Positions 45,090-55,046 of a stretch of 64,000 nucleotides of DNA are shown here, one piece after another. The notes beneath the pieces are model-generated. The model was not told where the DNA came from, did not search any database, and saw nothing but the letters and a program-made list of their open reading frames with translations. Origin of the DNA: Nostoc sp. MG11. GTDB taxonomy: Bacteria; Cyanobacteriota; Cyanobacteriia; Cyanobacteriales; Nostocaceae. The position numbers and the translations under genes were made by a program. The number at the start of each line of letters is the position of its first letter. Position 1 is the stretch's first letter. The stretch is from NCBI RefSeq assembly GCF_014904695.1, contig NZ_JACXXN010000015.1, positions 1 to 64,000 of the forward strand, read 5' to 3'.

Positions 45090-45331
45090 GGGTTTGTCTC
45101 CTGTTTCATTCAAATTCAATCAATGTCATTTTTTCCTAGCTATCTGGGGCGTGTCCAGTTCTAGTACTCAGCTTCTTTCGGAATAAGTTCAATATAGGAG
45201 ATCGTCTTCAAGCTGTCGTCTATAGCAAGTTAAAATTTTTACAGTACAAATTGATAGAGTAACCGTGCCATCGCAAAGTAGAAGGCTAGCTATAACTTAA
45301 GTTAGAATCCGAATCTGATCGAAAGTACACC

Positions 45332-45961
45332 CTACAAACTGACAATGCCGCGTTTAACGGCAACAATCACCGCTTGAGTACGATCGCTGACATCTAGCTT
45401 ATTCAAAATCCGATTAACATGAGATTTAACCGTGCCTTCACCGATGCTCAAAGCAGCCGCAATATCAGCATTACTCATCCCCTGTGCCAGTGAACGGAGT
45501 ACCGCCAGTTCTCGTTCACTCAGTTCTGGATTGCTGAGCCGCTGTACCAACTTTGCTCCCACATCGGGCGGAATGTACTTCTGACCCCGATGAACGGTAC
45601 GAATGGCATTCAGAAGCTTGTCCGGTTCAGTTTCTTTCAACAGGTATCCTTTTGCGCCTGCCTGCAATCCCCGGTAAATATCTTCGTCACTATCATACGT
45701 GGTCAGTACAATAATCCGAGCAGATTTAACGATCGCACAAATTGCACCAATGGCGGCAACTCCTTCCACTTCAGGCATTCGCAGATCCATTAGCGTTACA
45801 TCTGGTTGGTGTTCCCGAAAGGCGGCGATCGCTTGTTCCCCATTTTCGGCTTGTGCAATCACCTGCATCTCTGGGTCACGGTTAATAATCGTGGCTAATC
45901 CTTGCCGAAAAATGGCGTGATCGTCCGCAATTAGAACCCGAATGGTCGTGGCTTGGCTCAT
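45332..45961 (-). CDS. NarL/FixJ-family response regulator
   Basis: The 209-residue protein starts at ATG 45961 (a GTG four codons upstream is adjacent to the kinase stop). The receiver has acidic pair DD at 13-14, Asp59 (VTLMDLRMP) and Lys in GYLLKETEPD. A LuxR-type HTH follows at about 146-200 (LSERELAVLRSLAQGMSNAD, IGEGTVKSHVNRIL). It is encoded directly behind the giant histidine kinase, whose HisKA_3 domain is the type that phosphorylates NarL regulators, so they are cognate partners. Its 3' end is duplicated at 43962-44191. Confidence 0.95.
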   Translation of the reverse strand: MSQATTIRVLIADDHAIFRQGLATIINRDPEMQVIAQAENGEQAIAAFREHQPDVTLMDLRMPEVEGVAAIGAICAIVKSARIIVLTTYDSDEDIYRGLQAGAKGYLLKETEPDKLLNAIRTVHRGQKYIPPDVGAKLVQRLSNPELSERELAVLRSLAQGMSNADIAAALSIGEGTVKSHVNRILNKLDVSDRTQAVIVAVKRGIVSL

Positions 45962-45973
45962 CGTGATGCTCAC

Positions 45974-48900
45974 TCAAGGGTTGACGGTGACAATAATTTC
46001 TGTTCCTTGTCCAGGTTGACTCCTAATCGTTAGTTGTGCGCCGATGCGCTCTGCCCGTTCGCTCATGCCGAGTAAGCCAAAACCCTCAGAGGATGGAATA
46101 CTCCCAACTCCAAAGCCCTGTCCATTGTCTTTCACGCGCAAGCAAAACTGATCGCGATCGTAGACTAGCTGCACTCGGATTTCATCAGCATTGGCGTGTC
46201 TAATTGCATTAGTTAATGATTCCTGCCCAATCCGCAGTAGGTTACTCTCGACTTCAGTCGGTAAAGCATACACTGCACCCTCAATCCCATAATATAGAGT
46301 GACATCCATTGCGGCAGCCCTGATTTGAGCGACGAGACGATGTAGAGCGCTCTGTAAACTGCCCTCCTCCAAAAGCTGAGGACGGAGCGCGACAACTGAT
46401 CGCCGCGCTTCAGTCAGTCCAGTTCGTGCCAATTCTTTAATCAGGTCTAGGTGTGCCCCAGTTGCTTCTACATCATCCGTTAGCACCTGTTTTGCCGCTC
46501 CCACCTGAGCTAGAATCCCTGTAAACGCCTGAGCGAGTGTGTCATGAATTTCGCGTGCCATGCGGTTGCGCTCCTCTAAAATTGAGGCTTCTTCTGCTTG
46601 CTTCAGCGCCGTAATATCTCGCGTTAGCCAAATCACCTGATCGTGGTCGATTGGTGCAATGCGAGCCGAAAACCAGGCTTCTCGTCCACTTAGAAACGCA
46701 CTGTACTCGACCGTGAGGATTTGTTGGGTTCTCAGCACCTGCTGAATATAACCTAGAAATTCATCGGCTTGTTCCTCTCCGAGTTGATGCATGGTTTTAC
46801 CAATCATCTCCTCAAAGGGTTGCCATAGCAGATTTTGTTCCAGTACGATTATTTCAAGGAATCGCCCTTCAGCAGTCAGTACAAATAATGGATCGGGAAT
46901 TGCCTCAATTAGAGTCCGTAGCTTTGACTCTGAGGCTTGTAGGGCTTCTTCTGCTTGCTTGCGATCGTTAATGTCAACGTGGGTTCCCAACATCCGCATG
47001 GGTTGACCTGATTCGTCCCAGGCAACAATTTTGCCAACAGAAAGAGTCCATTTCCACTGACCATCCTGGGTACGCTGGCGATACTCTGCTTGATAGCTGG
47101 GGATTTCTCCAGCAATGTAAGCACGGTAGGTTGCGACAACTGATTCTCTGTCATCAGGATGCAAACGAGCAATCCATTCAGAAATGGTTTCGTGGAATGT
47201 TGCTGGATTGTAGCCCAGCATTAAAGCGTATTCTGGGTTAACAATTCTTTCTTCAGTTTTTAAATCAAGATCGTAGAGTCCTTGATTTGAAGCGGTTAAT
47301 GCTAAGCGTAGTCGTTCTTCACTCGTTTGTAGAGCGGCTTCTGCTTGTTTGCGATCGCTAATATCCGCAATCACGCCTTCGATGTATCCATCGGCTGCAT
47401 TCAGATAAGAAGAAAAAAGTACCCAAAACACTGTCCCATCTCGTTTTCGCATCTGTGCTTCATAGCTTCGCACTTCCCCATCACGCTTCAGCAACTCAAG
47501 GAATTGTTGGCGATCGCTGGGATTTACATAGTAGTCTGTGGCGTGTTCAAGCCCAATGCTCTCCTCTGGTGAATCAAAGCCAAACAGATTGGCATGGCGT
47601 TGATTGGCATCGAGAAGTAATCCATCCGAGAGGCGGGTTCGGAAGATGCCGACCTGCGAGTTTTCAAAGATAGTTCGGAACTTGGCTTCACTGCGTTGTA
47701 ATGCCTCTTCTGCTTGCCTACGCTGGGTGGTGTCGTTGCCCACCGATAAGATTTCAACGACCTCTCCCTGGTCATTGAAGATGGCTTGATTCGACCAGAC
47801 CATCCAAACTCGCCGACCATCTCGACACAGGTTTTCACCCTCACCTTGCGGGTACGATTGAGGATTACGAAGTAAATCACGGACAAAGGGTTTGACATCC
47901 CGCCCAGAGGTTTCGATGTCTGGAATGATGGTTTCAAATAAGGTTCGCCCTACAATCTGATGTTCTTCATAGCCCAGGAGTTTCACCCCATAATCGTTGA
48001 TGTATCGAATTCGTCCTTGCGTGTCATAGCAAATGATGACGGAATTCGCGGTTTGTAGCAGGTTGCGGTAATTGGCTTCACTTTGTCGTAACGCAGCAGT
48101 TCGTTCTGCGACCTGTTGCTCTAAAGTGCAGTTGTAGTCGGCTAGGAGTTTCTCGGCCTGTTTGCGCTCTGTAATGTCCTGAAAGGTAGCGATCGCATAA
48201 GTGATATTGCCCTGTTGATCAAAAACTGGTGTTCCCCGTGCCTCAACTAGAATTGTGACATGATCTCGACGAATTTCTATATCTTCAGTCCTGATGCGTT
48301 CGCCCCTTAATGCCCGCACAGCAGGCAAGCTCTCCGCTGGATAGATTTGATCCGTTCCCGCTACATAAAGCTGATAAGCCTCTGAGATCTGCTCCGGTGC
48401 TATGGAAGTATCAGTTTCTTTGCCCATGAGTTGATTGCCGCATTGGTTGGTATAGTAAGGGCAACCCGTCGCATCCATGATCGCAATTCCCACCGGAATC
48501 GCTTCGAGGAACTGGGTGATCTTGCTTTCCTTAGCCCGCAGTTCTGAGTAAAGGTTGGCATTTTCGATGGCGATCGCTGCTTGAGTCGATAATAGCTGCA
48601 AGACCTGCGATCGCTCTGGTGTAAATACTCCAGCTGCTAACCGATTTTCTAAATACAATACACCGACCAGCTTGGCTTGATTCAGCAGCGGCAAACAGAA
48701 AATAGATTGAGGCTGGTTCTGTTGAATGTATGGCTCATTAATAAAAGCACCTTCACGAGTCGCATCATTTAAGGTGACAGGCTTCAGAGTCCGAATCACA
48801 TATTGAATGATTGATTCTGGCAATTGATCGGCAATTGGAATAGACTGTAACACCTGAGTCGCACAAGCATTCTCATCGGTATTGAGTTCACAAGCCGCTT

Positions 48901-51900
48901 CAATCGACCATTCTCCTGAGTTTTCTAAAATCAGATATCCGGTTTGTGCGCCAGCATTCTCAATTAAAGTTTGCATCAGTGATCGCAGCAATTGCTTCAG
49001 TTCAATTTCACGAGAAATCGCCTGTGAAGCTTTCATCACTGCTGCTAAATCGAAAGCGGTATGGAAGGGATTAGTGATAGTTTCAGCAGTAATAGGAATT
49101 GATGTGGAAGCGGCTCTAGACGACTGAGGAAAGAACTGTGGATAGCGAGTTTCTAAGTCTTTAACTTTAGCAGTTGCGCCCCAGCGATCGTAGCAATAGT
49201 ACGCCTCTTTCATGTAGGTTTGAGCAATTTTTGACCGACCTCGCGCTAGATAATGTTTAGCCGCTAATTCATAAGCTAATGCTTCTTCCTGGATATACTC
49301 ATTTTCAGCAGCACCTGCGATCGCCCGTTCATAAAACTCTTCAGCCTCAAGAAATTGCCCTAAGACTCGTGCTTTCTCTGCCTCGACTAGATAAAATTCA
49401 TGTAGATAATTCATTGGAGCATGTTCTGCCCATTTCTGCATCTTTTCTTGGTTGGTGTTAACACAGTTTAGCAAAGCTAATTTTTCAGAGTTTGAAGCAT
49501 CGAGCAATAGGCTCAAAAGCGCCAGAGAATGATAGAAACAGAATACAGGTAAAACCTTTATTGCCGTCGCTTCTTCAAAATGTTTCCTTGCCAAAATAGC
49601 AGTCTGTACAGCTTGATGATATTCTTCAAATAGATAACACAGTATAACTTTGTGCAGATATAGCATTTGAATTGCAGTTCCATCTTTAACTGCAAGGGCG
49701 TGTGATAACGCCTCCTCTTCATTACACACCCGACCAACTAAGCGACTGGGATTAAGAGACCTATCTAACAAATTAAGAATGGTCTGCCACACTATTGCGA
49801 TCCAAGTCGAGGGGCTTTCCCGTCTGATTCGATCAACTGCTTTGCTGTATGTTGCCGTTTTCTGTTCCAGTTGGGTGAGTTCCTCACCGACGAAAAACGA
49901 GTTGTAGCACACGTCATATGCAGCATAACCAGCGGTTTCAAAGTCTCCGGTTTCCACTCCTTCCTGATAAGCCTCAACCAGCAGTGGTATCGTCTCCTTA
50001 AGATGTACTTTCCATTGCATAACATGGTCACTAAATAACTGTAATGCTTTAGCCTTGCCTTTTTTGGTATTCAATCGTTCTGCCAAGCTAAGAGCCAATT
50101 GACCAAATTTATAGCCGAGTTCAATGTCTTGAACAACTCCACATAGAACAAATCCGTAGGCAGCATAATACAGTGGTGACCAGATAGCATTACCGTAGTT
50201 GATTGATAAATTTACCGTTTTGCAAGTAATCAGTATCACCAGTGCTGGTGATACTATGAATGCAGCAGCCCCTATATTCGCTAGGATTGACATTGCTGCT
50301 AGCGGTTCTGGTGCAGTCATCTCTGGTAAATTAACCAAGTCTTCAATTTCTTGTTCAGCTAATCGTGCAGCCGTTGACTCCAATCCGCCTCGAACATCTA
50401 ACTCACTTGGATTTTCTGGTAAGATTACTCCCAGGAGCTTCAACACTTCCAAGCCAATTTTGAGTGCTGATTTCAGGTTGCCCTGTGATAAATATCCTTG
50501 AATTTTGCTATCGTAAACCTGCACTTTGTCGAGCGCTGTTTTGGCGCGATTGAGTACCACTTCTACCAATTGTTCCATCTCATCAAAGCGGCCGTGAAGA
50601 TACGCTGCCGCTGCTGCTTCTGAGTACAGTGCTAAGGTAAGGTCATACTCACTGACCCAACTGTCTGTATCTAGGAGTTTCAGTCCTATATTGAAATACT
50701 GAAGAGCTGCTTCATAAGCCGTTGCACCTTTTGCTTTCTGACCTGCCATTAAATTCAATTTGGCAATTTCATTTCGTTCTACTCGAGCGGTGACAAACTC
50801 AATTCCCCGATCTAGATGATCGACGATTTCAAACAGTCGCTCCGATCGCTGCTCTAGTGAAGTTTTTTCGAGTAAATTGCGACCAATTTGGAGATGAACA
50901 ACTTGTTTTTGCGGCTCATCAATTAAGGCATAAGCAGCTTGCTGGACGCGATCGTGCAAAAACTTGTAGTCTTGAACTAACAAGTTTTCGTCTAATTCAG
51001 ATAGAGGTTGAATTAATCCAGCTTGGATGGCTGCTAGTAAATCTAGAGAAATTACTTTCGGCGATTTTTCACAAGCGATCGCTAACGTTTCTAAATCAAA
51101 TTCAGCTCCAACACAAGCGGCTAAGCGAAGAATTCGCCGTGTTTCATTTGGCAATTTATTCAACTGGATCAGCAGCAACTCCACCACATTATCGGTAATA
51201 TTTTGGGCTTGAATTTGAGCAATATCCCACTGCCAGCTTAACTGTTTCGCATTAAAGATTAACAGATTTTCGCTATACAGCATTCGCAAAAATTCACCGA
51301 CAAAGAAAGGGTTGCCTTCGGTTTTACGTAACACTAATTGGGCTAAAGAACGAACGGTGTCAATATTGCGACCTAGCGTCTCGGCAATCAGTTGACTCAA
51401 GGGTTCGAGCGTTAAGGGTGCTAAGGTAATCTCCTGAAGTACTGCCCCTTGGTTTCGTAGTTCTGAGAGCGTTAATACTAGTGGATGCGTTGGATGCACT
51501 TCCGAGTCTCGGTAGGCTCCAATCAAAAATAGATATTGGGTTTGCTCGTCGAGTAATATTAACTCGATTAACTTCAGCGTCGCGGAGTCGAACCATTGTA
51601 AATCGTCTAAGAAGATGACCAGGGGATGTTCTTTTGAACAAAACACCCGCACAAAATTTTGAAAGATTCGATTGAAGCGATTTTGAGCTTCCGTTGCTCC
51701 AACTTCGGGTACGGGTGGCTGTTTGCCAATAATTAATTCAACTTCAGGAATGACATCAATGATGATTTGCCCATTGCTTCCTAAAGCTGAGAGCAGACGC
51801 GATCGCCACTGTTGCACTTGCTCATCCGGTTCCCCCAGAAGTTGCTGCACCAACTTTTGCAGGGCATCCACAATGGCGCTGTAGGGAATATTGCGCCTGA

Positions 51901-53044
51901 ATTGGTCAAATTTACCCGATATGAAATAGCCGTGTTTTGCTGTGATGGGTTTATAGAGTTCTTGCACCAATGCTGTTTTGCCAACGCCAGCGTAACCAGC
52001 AACGAGCATGAGTTCGACATTGAATTGAGCATTTTCTATGCCTGACTCTAGTTGACAAATTTCGCCAAACGTCTCTTTTCTAGCCACTCTGTCAAACGCC
52101 GCCAATAATGCTTTAGTCTCCGCTTCTCGTCCATACAGTTTCTGAGGAATGCAAAACTGTTCTGAAACATCTTGTAGTCCCAACGACATGGCGTTGATCT
52201 GACCCATTTCTGCCAGTTGTTGAGCGCAGCGTTCTAGATCCGCTTTGATGCCCCAGGCACTTTGATAGCGATCCTCCGCATTTTTCGCCATCAACTTCAA
52301 AATTATGCCTGAAATGGGTTTGGGAATCGTGGCGTTCAATTTATGCACAGGAATCGGCGGTTTGGCAATATGGCAATGAACTAGCTCCAGGATGTCTTGA
52401 GTGGGGAACGGTAGCTGTCCAGTTAACAGTTCGTAGAAGGTTACGCCTAGCGAGTAGAAATCGGTGCGATAGTCGAGCATCCGGTTCATCCGCCCGGTTT
52501 GCTCTGGCGACAGATAGGCAAGCGTGCCTTCTAACACATGGGGACTTTTGAACGTCGGATTGGTGCGGTTAAATTGGGTCGCAATCCCAAAATCAATAAT
52601 TTTGACAACGCCAGTATCCAGATTAAAGACTATGTTTCCAGGGTTGATATCTTTATGAATGATATTGGCTGCATGGATTCTGCCAAGAATGTCGCTCAGA
52701 GCGATCGCAAGACCTAGAAAAGTGGATAAAGGTATGGGGCAAAAGATATCTGGACGCTTGTGCATCCATTGCTCTAGGGACTCTCCCCCAAAATCTTCTA
52801 AGATAATCACCAGAGTGCGTTGATAGTCCTGCTGGCTGTATGCCTTGATAACTCCTTCCAGATTTAGGGAGCGGGTAATTTTATATTCCTGTCTGTAGCG
52901 GGTTAGTTCTTGGGGAGAGGGATAATCAAGCTTTAGCATTTTTACGATGATCCCTACTCCATCGTCTCTGATGCCCCGGTACACTAGAGAATTGGAACTT
53001 TCGTATATTTTGTTTTGGATAACAATACCAGGTAGAGCGATCAT
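45974..53044 (-). CDS. giant Ser/Thr kinase - AAA ATPase - GAF - PAS - histidine kinase hybrid
   Basis: The 2356-residue protein starts at ATG 53044. In order: a Ser/Thr kinase domain (catalytic IIHKDINPGNIV, metal-binding IIDFGIA, EGTLAYLSPEQTGR) to about 270; an AAA_16 ATPase with Walker A (VAGYAGVGKTALVQEL) near 345-360; a long helical repeat region; a GAF domain at about 1350-1500; five PAS/PAC units at about 1510-2140; a HisKA_3 domain with phospho-acceptor His2167 in ERNRMAREIHDTLAQ; and a HATPase domain with DNGQGFGVG. Such proteins link eukaryotic-type phosphorylation with two-component signalling in cyanobacteria. It is intact and in an operon with the NarL-type regulator. Confidence 0.95.
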   Translation of the reverse strand: MIALPGIVIQNKIYESSNSLVYRGIRDDGVGIIVKMLKLDYPSPQELTRYRQEYKITRSLNLEGVIKAYSQQDYQRTLVIILEDFGGESLEQWMHKRPDIFCPIPLSTFLGLAIALSDILGRIHAANIIHKDINPGNIVFNLDTGVVKIIDFGIATQFNRTNPTFKSPHVLEGTLAYLSPEQTGRMNRMLDYRTDFYSLGVTFYELLTGQLPFPTQDILELVHCHIAKPPIPVHKLNATIPKPISGIILKLMAKNAEDRYQSAWGIKADLERCAQQLAEMGQINAMSLGLQDVSEQFCIPQKLYGREAETKALLAAFDRVARKETFGEICQLESGIENAQFNVELMLVAGYAGVGKTALVQELYKPITAKHGYFISGKFDQFRRNIPYSAIVDALQKLVQQLLGEPDEQVQQWRSRLLSALGSNGQIIIDVIPEVELIIGKQPPVPEVGATEAQNRFNRIFQNFVRVFCSKEHPLVIFLDDLQWFDSATLKLIELILLDEQTQYLFLIGAYRDSEVHPTHPLVLTLSELRNQGAVLQEITLAPLTLEPLSQLIAETLGRNIDTVRSLAQLVLRKTEGNPFFVGEFLRMLYSENLLIFNAKQLSWQWDIAQIQAQNITDNVVELLLIQLNKLPNETRRILRLAACVGAEFDLETLAIACEKSPKVISLDLLAAIQAGLIQPLSELDENLLVQDYKFLHDRVQQAAYALIDEPQKQVVHLQIGRNLLEKTSLEQRSERLFEIVDHLDRGIEFVTARVERNEIAKLNLMAGQKAKGATAYEAALQYFNIGLKLLDTDSWVSEYDLTLALYSEAAAAAYLHGRFDEMEQLVEVVLNRAKTALDKVQVYDSKIQGYLSQGNLKSALKIGLEVLKLLGVILPENPSELDVRGGLESTAARLAEQEIEDLVNLPEMTAPEPLAAMSILANIGAAAFIVSPALVILITCKTVNLSINYGNAIWSPLYYAAYGFVLCGVVQDIELGYKFGQLALSLAERLNTKKGKAKALQLFSDHVMQWKVHLKETIPLLVEAYQEGVETGDFETAGYAAYDVCYNSFFVGEELTQLEQKTATYSKAVDRIRRESPSTWIAIVWQTILNLLDRSLNPSRLVGRVCNEEEALSHALAVKDGTAIQMLYLHKVILCYLFEEYHQAVQTAILARKHFEEATAIKVLPVFCFYHSLALLSLLLDASNSEKLALLNCVNTNQEKMQKWAEHAPMNYLHEFYLVEAEKARVLGQFLEAEEFYERAIAGAAENEYIQEEALAYELAAKHYLARGRSKIAQTYMKEAYYCYDRWGATAKVKDLETRYPQFFPQSSRAASTSIPITAETITNPFHTAFDLAAVMKASQAISREIELKQLLRSLMQTLIENAGAQTGYLILENSGEWSIEAACELNTDENACATQVLQSIPIADQLPESIIQYVIRTLKPVTLNDATREGAFINEPYIQQNQPQSIFCLPLLNQAKLVGVLYLENRLAAGVFTPERSQVLQLLSTQAAIAIENANLYSELRAKESKITQFLEAIPVGIAIMDATGCPYYTNQCGNQLMGKETDTSIAPEQISEAYQLYVAGTDQIYPAESLPAVRALRGERIRTEDIEIRRDHVTILVEARGTPVFDQQGNITYAIATFQDITERKQAEKLLADYNCTLEQQVAERTAALRQSEANYRNLLQTANSVIICYDTQGRIRYINDYGVKLLGYEEHQIVGRTLFETIIPDIETSGRDVKPFVRDLLRNPQSYPQGEGENLCRDGRRVWMVWSNQAIFNDQGEVVEILSVGNDTTQRRQAEEALQRSEAKFRTIFENSQVGIFRTRLSDGLLLDANQRHANLFGFDSPEESIGLEHATDYYVNPSDRQQFLELLKRDGEVRSYEAQMRKRDGTVFWVLFSSYLNAADGYIEGVIADISDRKQAEAALQTSEERLRLALTASNQGLYDLDLKTEERIVNPEYALMLGYNPATFHETISEWIARLHPDDRESVVATYRAYIAGEIPSYQAEYRQRTQDGQWKWTLSVGKIVAWDESGQPMRMLGTHVDINDRKQAEEALQASESKLRTLIEAIPDPLFVLTAEGRFLEIIVLEQNLLWQPFEEMIGKTMHQLGEEQADEFLGYIQQVLRTQQILTVEYSAFLSGREAWFSARIAPIDHDQVIWLTRDITALKQAEEASILEERNRMAREIHDTLAQAFTGILAQVGAAKQVLTDDVEATGAHLDLIKELARTGLTEARRSVVALRPQLLEEGSLQSALHRLVAQIRAAAMDVTLYYGIEGAVYALPTEVESNLLRIGQESLTNAIRHANADEIRVQLVYDRDQFCLRVKDNGQGFGVGSIPSSEGFGLLGMSERAERIGAQLTIRSQPGQGTEIIVTVNP

Positions 53045-53363
53045 AGAGCAACTCTTGAGAGGATAATCTGGTACACCTCAAACTATACAGCAATCCAGCT
53101 ATCTAGATTTTTCATCTTCTGAAATCCTATTTGGTTTTGTTCATTTCTAGCCAGTTGCAGAGTGATGGCGTTCACTTACGAGCGCTGTATCAATTATGTA
53201 GAGCTATTCTACAGCACTCACGCTTACAACTGGCGTAGCACGGGACACTAGAAGCGGAAAGTTGTATCTTATCCTTCGTACAACTTCTTGGCTGTCCCGT
53301 TGTGTTACTAACTCCATTGAAACTGTAAGCCAAAGACATTGGATGCCAAATTGCCAAAATTGT
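53045..53363. other. intergenic region with a nested hairpin at 53241-53299
   Basis: No gene is visible. CGGGACA (53241-53247) pairs with TGTCCCG (53293-53299), and inside it AAGTTGTA (53259-53266) pairs with TACAACTT (53279-53286). The structure could be a terminator, a structured RNA or a repeat element; no T-run follows. Confidence 0.5.
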
Positions 53364-54352
53364 TCAGGGTATTTTCCCATACTCCGACTCCAGAAGCGTC
53401 AATAATTTCTCTTCCATAGCAGTAAGATAAGGCCGATTCAGCTTCCCCAACGACTGCAACAGATTTTTGACTGTCTCCTCCAGAGAATCGGAATATATTC
53501 GCGCAAGGCGATCGCTAAGCTCCTGAACCTGCTGACACTCCTGCGGCAAATAGTCAAATGACTTGAGGTGCTTCAGCCCAACTGTCAGTTCTCCATCCCA
53601 AAGTTTCACGGTGCAACTGAACTCATTTGCTGTGGTGACAATCGCCCAGCAACCACCCTTGCCCCTTAGTTCAGGATTATCTTTGACTAAGATCTGGCAA
53701 ACTTCGTCAATTTGGTAGGTGTTTGGTACTTTTGTCCGTTCTATAATACGCTGTACTACATCGCTGACAATCCTAGCGGATGGAATTTTATTACCAGCTT
53801 GTTCTACTGCCTGTTGCCAGACCTGTCGCTGTTGCTGAGGTTCAAGTTTAGTCATTGGACGAATTTGTCCTTCGCTGGTAGGTAAGATTTGTAGCTGATC
53901 GGAGTGGACTGTAGCAGGATCATCTTCAATTTCATTTTGTGTCCAATTTGGACACATTTTCATCAGGTTATCAAATACAGCCGAAGCTTCGATTAATCTG
54001 TAAGGATGACGGCGTTGAAATCCAAACCTATCCTTGCAATACTCCTCAAAAGTGCTGTGCGTGGAACGGTAAAGCCTTCTGTTCCTCAATTCCATTAACG
54101 CTTTACCTGCTTCAAAAACTGCTCTTTCTACTTTCCTCTCCAAGTGCAAGCGGTAAGCGTAGCCATGCCGTTAGGCTTATCGCTTTGCTCTTGCTCAGTT
54201 AATTCTGGAACTTCAACAGCAGTAACGTTAATTGTTACTAAGGCTAGGTTGTCCTGAAGGGAGATATCCTCATTTGCAGAGCTAGTTGCTGAAGTTGAAT
54301 CGGTAGATGCGGCAGAGGTGGTTTTGTTGCGCTTGCGGGGTGGTTTGTTCAT
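53364..54352 (-). pseudogene. plasmid-type DNA-binding-like protein, split by a 26-bp insert in a HIP1 site
   Basis: ATG 54352 opens MNKPPRKRNKTTSAASTDST and continues to ELTEQEQSD, where a 26-bp insert (54153-54178) shifts the frame and produces a stop. The second part resumes as HLERKVERAVFEAGKALMEL and includes YCKDRFGFQRRHPYRLIEAS, LPTSEGQIRPMTKLEPQQQR and a long C-terminal region. I recognise it as a type common on cyanobacterial plasmids with a segment resembling the helical part of ParB-like proteins; no function is established. Removing the 26 bp restores a single frame of about 320 residues. Confidence 0.75.
54153..54178. repeat. 26-bp mini-element inserted in a HIP1 octamer
   Basis: GCG (54150-54152) and ATCGC (54179-54183) are the two parts of GCGATCGC. 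The insert GTAAGCGTAGCCATGCCGTT (first 20 bases) is palindromic with its flank: GCGGTAAGC pairs with GCTTATCGC. It resembles the small dispersed repeats of Nostoc genomes. Confidence 0.75.
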
Positions 54353-54618
54353 GATTCCACCTCTTTTGGTTCAGTGGTATTTGCTCTAGGTTTTAAGTTA
54401 ATTGCTTGATTGCAGACTAGTTAACTGATTGCGCCATTACCACCGTCTGATTGTCAAGTTGTTGCAATACACGCTCTAATGTTGCTTTAATCTGGTCTAG
54501 TCTGCTTGAACTGTCTTAGGTCATAGCCAAAATACAGATACAAAGTAAAGATACAAAAACTTTCTGTCAATCAATGAGGCGCAATGAAAATTCCGTCGGG
54601 TCAATAAAAATGCACTCA

Positions 54619-54828
54619 TTAACTAGCATCGATTTCTTTAATATCAAAGTCCTTTATTTTTAAGAAATCTGCTGTACGGATCAATCTCTCCATACATTCG
54701 GAGCGAGTAATACCTGCCGCCTCTGCTAATTGATCAAGCATCTCCGATGCAGATGGAGTCAACATGAATTGATACTGTGTTTTCTTTTCACCATGTGCTG
54801 ACGGCACAGCTTTTTTAGCTCTCGCCAT
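54619..54828 (-). CDS. ribbon-helix-helix-like small regulator
   Basis: The 69-residue protein starts at ATG 54828 (MARAKKAVPSAHGEKKTQYQ). The segment TQYQFMLTPSASEMLDQLAE followed by AGITRSECMERLIR has the strand-helix-helix pattern of CopG/Arc-type repressors. Such proteins bind DNA as dimers and control plasmid copy number or their own operon. The ATATTGATAT repeats directly upstream (54885-54928) fit an autoregulatory operator. The gene is divergent from the gene at 55047. Confidence 0.7.
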   Translation of the reverse strand: MARAKKAVPSAHGEKKTQYQFMLTPSASEMLDQLAEAAGITRSECMERLIRTADFLKIKDFDIKEIDAS

Positions 54829-54884
54829 TGAAACGAATATATGCATCTGTTTACCTCAATAGATTAACAACTCTAGACTATCAC

Positions 54885-54928
54885 CAATATATTGATATGT
54901 ACATATTGATATCAATATATTGATGTCA
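54885..54928. promoter_or_regulatory. iterated ATATTGATAT operator between divergent genes
   Basis: The 44-bp stretch contains three spaced copies of the core ATATTGAT (ATATTGATATGTAC, ATATTGATATCA, ATATATTGATGTCA), partly palindromic. It lies between the divergent starts of the ribbon-helix-helix-like gene (54828) and the gene at 55047. Ribbon-helix-helix proteins bind such arrays cooperatively. Confidence 0.55.
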
Positions 54929-54977
54929 TAAGATAGTGTGCATGGGGCTAACGGCTAAAACTAAAGTCTCAAAAACA

Positions 54978-55023
54978 AAAGGCGACCGCCCTAGCCTGAG
55001 AAACTGTGCGATCACCTTTTTTT
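54978..55023 (+). terminator. leader hairpin with T-run upstream of the gene at 55047
   Basis: AAAGGCGACCGC pairs imperfectly with GTGCGATCACCTTT and is followed by seven T residues. Its position between the operator and the start codon fits an attenuator or early terminator. Confidence 0.5.
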
Positions 55024-55046
55024 CCAAATACATGGAGATTTCAATT

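Noticed and set aside
54619-54828. Antitoxin of a toxin-antitoxin pair
   Set aside because: No small toxin-like gene is adjacent on the same strand; the neighbouring gene on the left is a larger broken plasmid protein.
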